Source: Caulobacter sp. (GTDB lineage Bacteria > Pseudomonadota > Alphaproteobacteria > Caulobacterales > Caulobacteraceae). From it: a DNA stretch of 39,984 nucleotides. The translations under genes and the position numbers were made by a program. The stretch is from assembly GCA_028291055.1 (NCBI GenBank), contig JAQGIP010000036.1:1-39984 (forward strand), written 5' to 3'. The notes under the pieces were generated by a model. That model was not told the origin of the DNA and searched no databases. It saw only the letters and a list, made by a program, of their open reading frames with translations. Of this stretch, positions 17,301 through 24,366 are shown piece by piece; within the stretch, counting starts at the first letter, position 1, and the number at the start of each line of letters is the position of its first letter.

Positions 17301-18377
17301 TCAGGCCGCCGCCGACGCGCGGTCGGCGCGTAGGGCGGCCAGGCGTGTGGCGGCGTCCGCGACGATGCGGTCCACCAGGTCTTTGCAGGTCGGCAGGTCG
17401 CTGATCCGTCCGGCCACCTGGCCCGAGGCCATCAGCCCCTCGTCGGGATCGCCGCCGACCACGGCCTTCTGGATCAGGGTCGGCGCGCTGGCCGCCATCA
17501 TCGCCTGCGGCAGGGTCAGCCCCCCTTCGGAGGCCATGCCGCGCGCGGCCGCGAACAGCTGGCCGAACGGCGCGCCCGTGGCCTTGCGCATGGCCAACCC
17601 AGCCGAGACGGCGCGCGCCCAGCGCCCCATGGCGCCGCTGGCCTCGATGCGGTCCAGCAGGCGGTTACGCACCATGCGTTGCGGAATGCCATCGACCTTG
17701 GTGGAGACCACGATGCGGTCGGCGCCGGCCTCCAGATAGCGGGCCTTCACGGCCTCCGGCACCGGGCTTTCGGCGGTCAGCAGGAAGCGGGTGCCCATGG
17801 CGATGCCCACCGCGCCGTATGCCAGGGCGGCGGCCAGGCCGCGCCCATCGGCGAACCCGCCGGCGGCGACCACGGGGATCTTCACGGCGTCCAGAACCTG
17901 GGGCAGCAGGATGGTAGTGGCCACCGCGCCGGTGTGCCCCCCGCCCTCACCACCCTGGACGGTGATCATGTCGCAGCCGAGCTGTTCCATCTTCTGGGCG
18001 TGCTTCAGTGCGCCCACGGTGGGGATGCAGAGCACGCCCGCATCCTTGAACCGCGCGATCATCTTGGCGTCCGGCCCGCGCCCGAAGCTCACCGCGCGAA
18101 TCTTCTCGGCGATGATGATGTCGACGATCTCCGCCGCGCCGGGCTGGAACATGTGGAAGTTGACGCCGAAGGGCCGGTCCGTGGCGGCCTTCACCTCGGC
18201 GAGGGCATCGCGCAGTTGAGCCGGCGTCATCACCGCCCCGGCCAGGAAGCCGAAGGCTCCCGCCTCGCACGATCCCACCACCAGTCTCGGCGTCGCCACC
18301 CAGCCCATCGCGGTCTGGATCACCGGATAGCGGCAACCCAGGCGCTGCGTCAGGATCGTGGCGAGCGGGTCACCCAT
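17301..18377 (-). CDS. ipdC: IpdC-like flavin oxidoreductase (NMO fold)
   Basis: A 358-residue protein of the nitronate monooxygenase/2-nitropropane dioxygenase fold. FMN phosphate is bound by QGGEGGGHTG (141-150), AAGGFADGRG (171-180) and MGTRFL (194-199). TAMGWVA (22-28) and the block VVSTKVDGIPQRMVRN match mycobacterial IpdC as I remember it; IpdC acts between EchA20 and IpdAB in C/D-ring breakdown. The ATG at 18377 overlaps the stop of the upstream hydratase-like gene (TGATG). A generic nitronate monooxygenase is the alternative, but the position beside ipdAB and echA20 argues for IpdC. Confidence 0.88.
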   Translation of the reverse strand: MGDPLATILTQRLGCRYPVIQTAMGWVATPRLVVGSCEAGAFGFLAGAVMTPAQLRDALAEVKAATDRPFGVNFHMFQPGAAEIVDIIIAEKIRAVSFGRGPDAKMIARFKDAGVLCIPTVGALKHAQKMEQLGCDMITVQGGEGGGHTGAVATTILLPQVLDAVKIPVVAAGGFADGRGLAAALAYGAVGIAMGTRFLLTAESPVPEAVKARYLEAGADRIVVSTKVDGIPQRMVRNRLLDRIEASGAMGRWARAVSAGLAMRKATGAPFGQLFAAARGMASEGGLTLPQAMMAASAPTLIQKAVVGGDPDEGLMASGQVAGRISDLPTCKDLVDRIVADAATRLAALRADRASAAA

Positions 18378-19285
18378 CAACCCTCGCCAGATCCTTCTTG
18401 GGCGGCCTTCTTGTTGGCCGCCGCCATGCCCTTGCCGTCGAGACCTGCCAGCGAGTCGCCGCTGACCAGGTCGTTCTGAGCGTGGGCGAAGTGGTGCATG
18501 TGGAAGACGGCGTCCATGGCGGTGCGCTTGCCGCGCAGGTCTTCCACGTGATTGACCGCCTGCTTGGTCAGCGACAGGCCCAGGCGCGGCATCTGGGCGA
18601 TCTTGCCGGCGATGACGGCGGTCTCGGCCTCCAACTGGTCGCGCGGGAAGATGCGGTTGACCATGCCCAGCTCATAGGCGCGGTTGACGCCGAGGCGCTC
18701 GCCGAGGAACAGGAATTCCTTGGCCACGCGGGGATGCAGTTCGAAGGCGTGGGCGAAATACTCCACGCCCGGAATGCCCATGCGCACGACCGGATCCTGG
18801 AAGAAGGCGTCGTCGCTGGCGATGATCAGGTCGCAGACCCAGGCCAGCATCAGGCCGCCGGCGATACAGCCGCCCTGGACCATGGCGATGGTCGGCTTGG
18901 GGATCTCGCGCCAGCGGCGGCACATGCCGAGATAGACCTCCTGCTCACGCACATAGAGCAGCTCGGCCTCGGGCTTGTTGACGTGGTCGTACCAGAGCGA
19001 CTTGCGCTCGAAGGTGGTCTTGTGGTCGCGGCCGGGTGTGCCGATGTCGTGGCCGGCGGAGAAGTGCTTCCCCGTCGCCTTCAGCACGATGACCTTGACC
19101 GCGTCGTCGTTGACCGCGCGGCGGAAGGCGTCGTCCAGCGCATAGGTCATCTGGCTGTTTTGGACATTGTTGTAGGCCGGGCGCGACATGGTCACCCAGG
19201 CGACGCCGTCCTTGGCCTCGTACAGAACCGGTTCCTCGGTCTCATAGACCGGGTTCTGGGGCGCTTCGGGTTGGTTCAGGTCCAT
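18377..19285 (-). CDS. Crotonase-fold protein lacking both catalytic glutamates
   Basis: A 302-residue enoyl-CoA hydratase/isomerase family protein lying between ipdB and ipdC. It has a 25-residue N-terminal extension, the oxyanion segment HFSAGHD (74-80) and CIAGGLMLAWVCD (140-152). The two hydratase glutamates correspond to Met146 and Val166, so simple hydration by the usual mechanism is unlikely. The long insertion after residue 80 (rich in charged and aromatic residues) is also unusual. GAGAG before the ATG is the ribosome site. It probably performs a hydrolysis, isomerisation or C-C cleavage in ring C/D breakdown; the exact reaction is unknown. Confidence 0.85.
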   Translation of the reverse strand: MDLNQPEAPQNPVYETEEPVLYEAKDGVAWVTMSRPAYNNVQNSQMTYALDDAFRRAVNDDAVKVIVLKATGKHFSAGHDIGTPGRDHKTTFERKSLWYDHVNKPEAELLYVREQEVYLGMCRRWREIPKPTIAMVQGGCIAGGLMLAWVCDLIIASDDAFFQDPVVRMGIPGVEYFAHAFELHPRVAKEFLFLGERLGVNRAYELGMVNRIFPRDQLEAETAVIAGKIAQMPRLGLSLTKQAVNHVEDLRGKRTAMDAVFHMHHFAHAQNDLVSGDSLAGLDGKGMAAANKKAAQEGSGEG

Positions 19286-19297
19286 GATGCTCTCGCT

Positions 19298-20092
19298 TCA
19301 GGCTGCTTGGCGCACGCCGGGCGGATCGCCCTTGAACACGCTGGACCTCGCCCCGTGGGGGTCAAGGGTTTCGCGGATCAGTTTCAGTTGTTCGGCGCTG
19401 GGCGCCGGGGTGGTCGGAATGTCGGTGGGCCGTTCCAGCGGAAAGCCCGTGGCCGCCTGGACATCGTCGAAGGTGACGCCTGGATGCAGGGATTTCACGC
19501 GGATGGCATTGTCCTTACCCCCGAAATCCAGCACCGCCAGGTTGGTGACGATGATCCGCAGGTCGAGGAATTGGGGCTGCTTGCCGCCGGGCCAGCGGGC
19601 CGGGTTGTAGCCGACCGAACAGACGAAATCGACCTCGCCGGCCACGAAGGCGCGGGCGTCATGGCTCGGCACGAAATAGCTGTTGGCGTGGTTGATCGAG
19701 TTGCCCGGATAGCCGCGCACGCCCAGCAGGGCGGCCTTGGGATTGTCGCGCGGGCCGATGGTGGAGATGTTGGTCTGGCCGTAGCGGTCGATCTGCACCG
19801 GGGCCACCAGGGCGTGACGCTTGCCGCCATAGATGTTGTCGAAGGTGCGCGCGTAGCTCATCCAGCCTTCCGGCTTGATCGTGTAGTCGCCGCGCTTGCC
19901 CACCGGCACGGGCTCATCGACCAGGAAGACCTCGGCGTCGGTCATCATCAGGGCCGGGTTGAAGGTGGACTTCGCAAGGCCCGCGGCCAGACGTGGAATC
20001 ACCGTGATGCCGGTGGCCAGCACCTCGCCGTCGCCGCGCCAGGCTTCGGCGCAGGCGGCGATGCAGAGTTCGGCCAGACTGTAGTCGCTCAT
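19298..20092 (-). CDS. ipdB: IpdB-like CoA-transferase-fold hydrolase, beta subunit
   Basis: A 264-residue family I CoA-transferase-fold protein. With IpdA it forms the IpdAB hydrolase that opens ring C of the steroid-derived CoA ester (family knowledge). Recognisable blocks are LVDEPVPVGKR, YGGKRHALVAPVQIDRYGQT, and FVCSVGYNPARWPGG. I use the ATG at 20092, with GAGG about eight bases upstream; a TTG at 20110 overlapping the ipdA stop is possible. The order ipdA-ipdB, a 14-base gap and ipdC two genes later mirror the mycobacterial locus. A glutaconate-type CoA transferase is the alternative, but no acceptor pathway is near. Confidence 0.88.
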   Translation of the reverse strand: MSDYSLAELCIAACAEAWRGDGEVLATGITVIPRLAAGLAKSTFNPALMMTDAEVFLVDEPVPVGKRGDYTIKPEGWMSYARTFDNIYGGKRHALVAPVQIDRYGQTNISTIGPRDNPKAALLGVRGYPGNSINHANSYFVPSHDARAFVAGEVDFVCSVGYNPARWPGGKQPQFLDLRIIVTNLAVLDFGGKDNAIRVKSLHPGVTFDDVQAATGFPLERPTDIPTTPAPSAEQLKLIRETLDPHGARSSVFKGDPPGVRQAA

Positions 20093-20106
20093 GCTCTTGG
20101 CCTCAC

Positions 20107-20985
20107 TCAATAGACGGGGGGCGGCAGGGCGCCGACCCGTTCGGCGCCGCCCACGGCGTCCAGATAATCCTGCGGGCTCACATCCACGAAGCGCGCCTTG
20201 TAGTCGGCCCAGGTCTCCGGCGTGGCCGAGGCCGCGTAGGTCTTCAGGTGTTCGAGATCGATGCCGTAGTCGGGGCCCGCGCCCGTCGGGTGGGCGCCGA
20301 AGGGCGTCTCGACCACGCCGGTGACGACGCTGCGCTCGAAGGGGTTGAACCGCGCGTTGGCGGCCATGTCCAACTCGGCCGTCGAGACCAGCTTTTCGGT
20401 GGAGACGAACACCTCATCGGCGGCGCGCGCGATCAGATCGTCGAAGAAGGGGTCGGGGCTGAGGATCAGGACATTGCCCTTCTCGTCGGCCCGGTGGACG
20501 TGGATCAGGGCCGCGTCCATGCGGATGGCCGGCGCGGCCAGCAGCACTTCGCCGTCTTCATAGGGGCTGGTGATGGTTTTCATGCCGGCTTCCACCGGCA
20601 CGTCGGTGCCCAGGCCCACGCGGGTAGGCAGGAAGGGCAGCCGCATGGCGCCGGCCCGCAGCGACCATTGGGCCAGGCCCTCGTCCAGTTCACGCACCTC
20701 GAAGGCGTTCGATTGGCGGCCGGCGCGGAAGTGTGGGTCGAGCGGATAGTGGTCCAGCGAGCAGAAGGCGAAGACCAGTTTCTTGATCTTGCCCGAGGCC
20801 GCCAGCAGGCCGACGTCCGGGCCGCCGTAGGGGGCGACCAGGGTCAGGTCCTTGAGGTTGGAACGGGCGATGGCGCGGACCAGGGCCATGGGCTTGCGCC
20901 GCGTGGCCCAGCCGCCGATGCCAAGCGTCATGCCGTCTGACAGGCGGTCCACGACCGCGTCGAGGCTCAGGCGTTTATCGAGCAT
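20107..20985 (-). CDS. ipdA: IpdA-like CoA-transferase-fold hydrolase, alpha subunit
   Basis: A 292-residue family I CoA-transferase alpha-type subunit, first gene of the large operon. It starts with the typical DGMTLGIGGWATRRKPMAL (17-35) and contains APYGGPDVGLL (51-61), then FEVRELDEG (95-103) with acidic residues near where IpdA has its functional glutamate, and later HVHRADEKGNV. With IpdB it should hydrolyse a carbon-carbon bond in ring C rather than transfer CoA. A palindromic promoter motif (site b) lies about 120 bases upstream, so the whole ipd operon may belong to that regulon. Confidence 0.88.
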   Translation of the reverse strand: MLDKRLSLDAVVDRLSDGMTLGIGGWATRRKPMALVRAIARSNLKDLTLVAPYGGPDVGLLAASGKIKKLVFAFCSLDHYPLDPHFRAGRQSNAFEVRELDEGLAQWSLRAGAMRLPFLPTRVGLGTDVPVEAGMKTITSPYEDGEVLLAAPAIRMDAALIHVHRADEKGNVLILSPDPFFDDLIARAADEVFVSTEKLVSTAELDMAANARFNPFERSVVTGVVETPFGAHPTGAGPDYGIDLEHLKTYAASATPETWADYKARFVDVSPQDYLDAVGGAERVGALPPPVY

Positions 20986-21104
20986 CGCTTCAGGCCCTCG
21001 CCTTCACTGCCGGCCGAGCAAACTTAAGCGAACCAGACAAACTCACCAGAACTCTCCCCTTGACCGACGCTGTCGCCGCGCCTTTCGTAGACATTCCATC
21101 CTAG

Positions 21105-21122
21105 CTATCATTTACAATATAG
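21105..21122 (-). promoter_or_regulatory. 18-bp motif site b, before ipdA
   Basis: Read toward ipdA, CTATATTGTAAATGATAG matches site c (CTATCTTATATATGATAG) at 15 of 18 positions and keeps the palindromic ends CTAT/ATAG. It lies 119 bases before ipdA and 52 before the divergent cupin gene. No clear -35 was found, so it may act as operator for either gene. The rest of the 189-base gap holds nothing else I recognise. Confidence 0.5.
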
Positions 21123-21174
21123 CGAATTCAAGGTGGGGCGTGATGCCGAACGGTGATCGAACGGACAAGTTGCC

Positions 21175-21648
21175 ATGACCGCTATGAAGTCTCTCGTGGC
21201 CGCCGAGGCCCCCATCTTCCCGCCCGGCCTGGACATCCCCTCCCCCTATGCCGAGCGCATGGCCGGGCTTGAGCGCCGTGCGCTGAGCATCCCCTTCGGC
21301 TTGTCGGGATTCGGGGTGTTCCAGACGCGCATTCCGGCCGGAGAAATCTCGGGCCTGCATCACCGCCACACGCGGCGCGACGAGTTCATCTATGTGGTCT
21401 CCGGCCAGTTGGTCCTGGTCGGCGACGACGGCGAGACCGTGCTGGGCGCCGGCATGTGCGCCGGCTTCCCGGCCGGCGGCGCCCACCACCTGGAGAATCG
21501 CTCCGACGCGGAAGTCATCTACCTCGACATCGGCAGCGGCGCCGTTCCCGGCGACGAGATCGAATTTCCCGATGATGATCTGAAGCTCGCCCCCCCGGTG
21601 GCCGGACAGCGCCAGGGTTTCACGCGCCGCAACGGCGATCCGCTTTAG
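21175..21648 (+). CDS. Cupin-domain protein
   Basis: A 157-residue single-cupin protein. Motif 1 is HHRHTRRDEFIYVVSGQ, with the metal-binding histidines and glutamate, and motif 2 is GMCAGFPAGGAHHLENRS with the final histidine, so a metal site is likely. Small cupins of this kind can be dioxygenases, isomerases or sensors. It is divergent from ipdA and followed 12 bases later by an alpha/beta hydrolase, forming a plus-strand operon. The ribosome site is weak (ACAAG), and a second ATG three codons in is possible. Specific function not recognisable. Confidence 0.82.
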   Translation: MTAMKSLVAAEAPIFPPGLDIPSPYAERMAGLERRALSIPFGLSGFGVFQTRIPAGEISGLHHRHTRRDEFIYVVSGQLVLVGDDGETVLGAGMCAGFPAGGAHHLENRSDAEVIYLDIGSGAVPGDEIEFPDDDLKLAPPVAGQRQGFTRRNGDPL

Positions 21649-21660
21649 TCAGGACCGATC

Positions 21661-22461
21661 ATGCCCATCGCCAAGCTGAGCGACGTGGACCTCTATTACG
21701 AGACCTTCGGCGAGGCCGGTCCGTGGCTGGTCTTCGCCCATGGCGGCGGCGACGTCTGCCTGACCTGGTGGCGCCAGGTCGGCGCGCTCAAGGACCGCTA
21801 TCGCTGTGTCGTCTATGACGCCCGCTGGCATGGCCGCAGCAGCGCCGGGACCATGCCGGCCGAGGCCGATCAGGTGGGCTGGCGCGACCTGCTCGGGCTG
21901 ATGGACGAATTGAAGATCGACCGCGCCTTCCTGAACGGCCACTCCATGGGCGGCGGAGCCGTGTCGGGCGTGGCCCAGAACCATCCCGATCGGGTGCGGG
22001 CCCTGGTCATGACCAACTGCGTGTTCGGCTTTTCCACCCCGGCCCTGTCGAAATGGGCGGGCGAGATGATCGACAAGGTCCCCAAGGGCTTCAACGTCCT
22101 GTCGGCCACCTATGCCGAAGGCTTCCCCGCGCGCGACCCGCAGGCTTTCGTGCTGCACCAGAGCCTGAAACACCTCAACCCGCCCCGGCCCGTGCCGCGC
22201 GATTCCAAGGACTACCTGAAGGCCTATGAGCGGATGCGCGACCAGCCGCCCGTGGACTATAGCGCCTTCGCCGTCCCGACCCTGTTCGTGCTCGGCGAGG
22301 ATGACCGGCTGCAGGTCCCCTGGCTGGTGGAGGCCACGGCCAAGGTCGTGCCGGGCGCGCAGCTGAAGCGGATCGCGGGCTCCGGCCATTCGCCGCATGT
22401 GGAGCAACCCGAAACCTATCTGGCGATCCTGACCGCCTTCCTGGAGCAGCACGGTGGCTGA
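21661..22461 (+). CDS. Alpha/beta hydrolase
   Basis: A 266-residue alpha/beta-hydrolase. It has the oxyanion loop FAHGGGDVCLTW, the nucleophile elbow GHSMGG (Ser95), an acid in VLGEDDRLQVP and the histidine in AGSGHSPHVEQP, so the triad is complete. Relatives include meta-cleavage product hydrolases (BphD/HsaD/MhpC), esterases and lactonases. In a steroid context HsaD-like cleavage is one option, but no extradiol dioxygenase is seen in the window, so a lactone or thioester hydrolase is equally likely. It follows the cupin gene by 12 bases. Confidence 0.87.
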   Translation: MPIAKLSDVDLYYETFGEAGPWLVFAHGGGDVCLTWWRQVGALKDRYRCVVYDARWHGRSSAGTMPAEADQVGWRDLLGLMDELKIDRAFLNGHSMGGGAVSGVAQNHPDRVRALVMTNCVFGFSTPALSKWAGEMIDKVPKGFNVLSATYAEGFPARDPQAFVLHQSLKHLNPPRPVPRDSKDYLKAYERMRDQPPVDYSAFAVPTLFVLGEDDRLQVPWLVEATAKVVPGAQLKRIAGSGHSPHVEQPETYLAILTAFLEQHGG

Positions 22462-22603
22462 GCCGGTGAGAGCCAGCCGGCGCGGGGTATTGGCCGGACT
22501 GGCCGCCGCGCCGCTGCTGGCGGCGGCGCCCCCCTGCCCTCGCCCCGCCGGGGCCGATCTGGAAGCCCTGCGCGCGGCGGCGGTGTTCGCGATGCTGGGG
22601 TGA
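22454..22603 (+). CDS. Short Tat-signal frame, probable truncated gene
   Basis: A GTG start overlapping the hydrolase stop opens a 49-residue frame, MAEPVRASRRGVLAGLAAAP and onward to TGA at 22601-22603. It has a textbook twin-arginine export signal (SRRGVLAGL, then a hydrophobic stretch and an Ala-rich cleavage region) but only about 25 residues after it, ending LRAAAVFAMLG. No known small exported protein is recognised. It most likely is the front end of a lost Tat-exported protein, although a real small peptide cannot be excluded. Confidence 0.4.
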   Translation: MAEPVRASRRGVLAGLAAAPLLAAAPPCPRPAGADLEALRAAAVFAMLG

Positions 22604-22614
22604 CGACGCCCCCC

Positions 22615-22646
22615 TTGACAACATTTCGTCGTTTAGCTAAATGACG
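22615..22646 (+). promoter_or_regulatory. arsR promoter with palindromic operator
   Basis: TTGACA (22615-22620), 17 bases and TAAATG (22638-22643) form a promoter. The 20-bp near-perfect palindrome CGTCGTTTAGCTAAATGACG (22627-22646) covers its -10, four bases before the arsR ATG. This is where an ArsR-family autorepressor would bind. Confidence 0.7.
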
Positions 22647-22650
22647 ACGC

Positions 22651-22971
22651 ATGAACAAGGTCTTCAAAGCCCTCGCCGACCCCACCCGACGCCGGGTTCT
22701 GGAACTGCTGCGCCAGCGGCCGATGGCGGCCGGCGAACTCTCCGACCACTTCGCCTTCTCCAAGCCCACCATGTCCGCCCACTTCGCCGTCCTGAAGGAG
22801 GCCGACCTAGTCGAGGCCCACAAGGACGGCAAGCAGGTCATCTACCAGCTCAAGCTCTCCGTCCTCGAAGACGCCCTGTTCGGCTTCGCCAAGACCTTCA
22901 ACCTCGGGGGTGAGTCCCTCGCAGACGGGCCGGCCCCCAGCGCCACCCGCTCACAGGAAGTCAAATCATGA
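22651..22971 (+). CDS. ArsR/SdpR-family regulator
   Basis: A 106-residue winged-helix repressor. KALADPTRRRVLELLRQRPM opens the domain, ELSDHFAFSKPTMSAHFAVLKEADLV is the recognition-helix region, and KDGKQVIYQL is the wing. The ArsR metal-binding CxC motif is absent, as in SdpR-type members. Its ATG directly follows a palindrome in its own promoter, suggesting autorepression, and its stop overlaps the next gene (ATGA). The pairing with an SdpI-like membrane protein matches the SdpR-SdpI arrangement of Bacillus. It is probably independent of the catabolic genes. Confidence 0.88.
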   Translation: MNKVFKALADPTRRRVLELLRQRPMAAGELSDHFAFSKPTMSAHFAVLKEADLVEAHKDGKQVIYQLKLSVLEDALFGFAKTFNLGGESLADGPAPSATRSQEVKS

Positions 22972-23576
22972 CCGTCTCGCAAAGCGCCCACGCCAGGATT
23001 GCCCTGGTCTCCCTCGGCGTCGCCGCCGTTGCCGGCGCCAATTGGTATTATGCGCCCGAACGCGCCTGGGCCTGGCTTCTGGCCATGAGCGTCATGGCGC
23101 TCGCCTGGTTCGTCGTGATCTGCGTCGATCAGATCCGCCCCCTGGCCGAGCAGAGCCCGTCGGAGCGCGGCTATCTGGAAGGGTCGGTGATCTCCGCCGG
23201 CCTGCTGCTGATCGCCTCCCTCACCTACAAGCTGGCCCACAACTTCGGCGTCGACGGCGGCGTACTGGGCGACCGGGTCATGGGCGCCGGAGGCGGCGTG
23301 GTGATGATGGTCCTCGGCAACTACCTGCCCAAGGCCCTCGGACCGGTGACGGCCGCGCGCTGCTCGCCCGTGCAGATGCAGGCGATGCAACGCTTCGCCG
23401 GCTGGACCTTCATGATCGCGGGCCTGCTCTATACCGCCGCCTGGATATTCCTGCCGGTGAGCCTGGCCCACACGGTGGCCATCCCGATCGCCGCCACGGC
23501 CATCGTGCTGACCCTTGGCCGCCTGGTGCTGGCGATCCGCGGCGGCAGCCGAACCGCTTCCTCGCCGACCGCCTAG
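22968..23576 (+). CDS. SdpI-family membrane protein
   Basis: A 202-residue integral membrane protein with about six hydrophobic segments. The block MMVLGNYLPKALGP (about residues 108-122) is the signature of the SdpI family, which includes the Bacillus immunity protein against the SdpC toxin. It overlaps the SdpR-like regulator by four bases, so the two are co-expressed. No toxin gene is visible nearby; in Gram-negatives such pairs may respond to membrane stress. Followed by a hairpin at 23588-23614. Confidence 0.78.
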   Translation: MTVSQSAHARIALVSLGVAAVAGANWYYAPERAWAWLLAMSVMALAWFVVICVDQIRPLAEQSPSERGYLEGSVISAGLLLIASLTYKLAHNFGVDGGVLGDRVMGAGGGVVMMVLGNYLPKALGPVTAARCSPVQMQAMQRFAGWTFMIAGLLYTAAWIFLPVSLAHTVAIPIAATAIVLTLGRLVLAIRGGSRTASSPTA

Positions 23577-23587
23577 ACCTGATGCGT

Positions 23588-23614
23588 CCCCATCGGTGGC
23601 AGCCACCGGTGGGG
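23588..23614 (+). terminator. Hairpin after sdpI-like gene
   Basis: A 12-bp stem with one G-T pair (CCCCATCGGTGG with CCACCGGTGGGG, loop CAG) lies 12 bases after the stop. There is no clear T-run, so termination may need Rho. Confidence 0.5.
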
Positions 23615-23671
23615 CGCCCTTACGCGATGGCTGCGATCTGAGAATGCGGCTTGCCAGAAGGCTCCGGACTC

Positions 23672-23689
23672 CTATCTTATATATGATAG
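23672..23689 (+). promoter_or_regulatory. 18-bp motif site c
   Basis: CTATCTTATATATGATAG is a palindrome with CTATC/GATAG ends and an AT-rich centre. It ends 19 bases before the FMN-reductase ATG. It differs from site d only at two central positions. A TTGCCA at 23651-23656 could be a -35 box for TATCTT (16-bp spacing). Confidence 0.65.
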
Positions 23690-23708
23690 AGAGTTTAAGG
23701 GCGACCCA

Positions 23709-24329
23709 ATGAGCAAGCTGCAAACCTCGCAGCCCTACATCGTGGCGATCGGCGGCGCGTTGCGCGCCAATTCGTCGACCGAGAAGGCGTTGCGCGTCGT
23801 CCTGGCCCATGCCGAAACCCTGGGCGCGCGCACCAGCCTGTTCAGCGGCCCCGCCCTCGATCTTCCCCTCTACAACCCCGAATGCGCGGAGCGCACCCCC
23901 GCCGCCGCCCAGCTGCTGACGGCGCTCAGCCAGGCCGACGGCGTGATCCTGGGCTCGCCCGGCTACCACGGCGGCGTGTCGGGCCTGGTCAAGAACGTGC
24001 TCGACTATGTGGAAGACCTGCGGGGCGACAGCCGCTGCTATCTCGAAAACCGCGCGGTCGGCTGCATCGGCACCGGCGGCGGATGGCAGGGCGCCACGGC
24101 GGCCCTGACCTCGCTGCGCACCATCGTCCACGCCCTGCGCGGCTGGAACACCCCCCTGGGCGTGGCCATCAACACCGCCGAGCCCGCCTTTGACGGCGAC
24201 GGCGCGCCCCTCGACGCGCGCCTGGCCTATCAACTCAACGCCATGGCCGCCCAGGTGGTCGACTTCGCCCGCCGCGCCGCCCCTACCCCTATCGCCGAAA
24301 CCGCGCCGAAACTGCGCATCGCCGGCTGA
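23709..24329 (+). CDS. NAD(P)H-dependent FMN reductase family protein
   Basis: A 206-residue flavodoxin-fold protein. The phosphate loop region is GGALRANSSTEKALR (15-29), and SPGYHGGVSGLVKNVLDYVE (about 82-101) is the typical second FMN-binding segment. It reduces FMN with NAD(P)H, either to supply a flavin-dependent oxygenase or to act on quinones or azo compounds. AAGGG precedes the ATG, and the 18-bp palindromic motif lies 19 bases upstream, which ties it to the catabolic regulon. No oxygenase partner is seen in the window. Confidence 0.87.
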   Translation: MSKLQTSQPYIVAIGGALRANSSTEKALRVVLAHAETLGARTSLFSGPALDLPLYNPECAERTPAAAQLLTALSQADGVILGSPGYHGGVSGLVKNVLDYVEDLRGDSRCYLENRAVGCIGTGGGWQGATAALTSLRTIVHALRGWNTPLGVAINTAEPAFDGDGAPLDARLAYQLNAMAAQVVDFARRAAPTPIAETAPKLRIAG

Positions 24330-24366
24330 CCCGACGCCCGGAGCGTTCTCCCAACGCCTCCGTGGA

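Noticed and set aside
19298..20985. Plain glutaconate or 3-oxoacid CoA transferase
   Set aside because: The fold is the same, but the neighbours echA20 and ipdC and the specific blocks in both subunits favour the IpdAB hydrolase.
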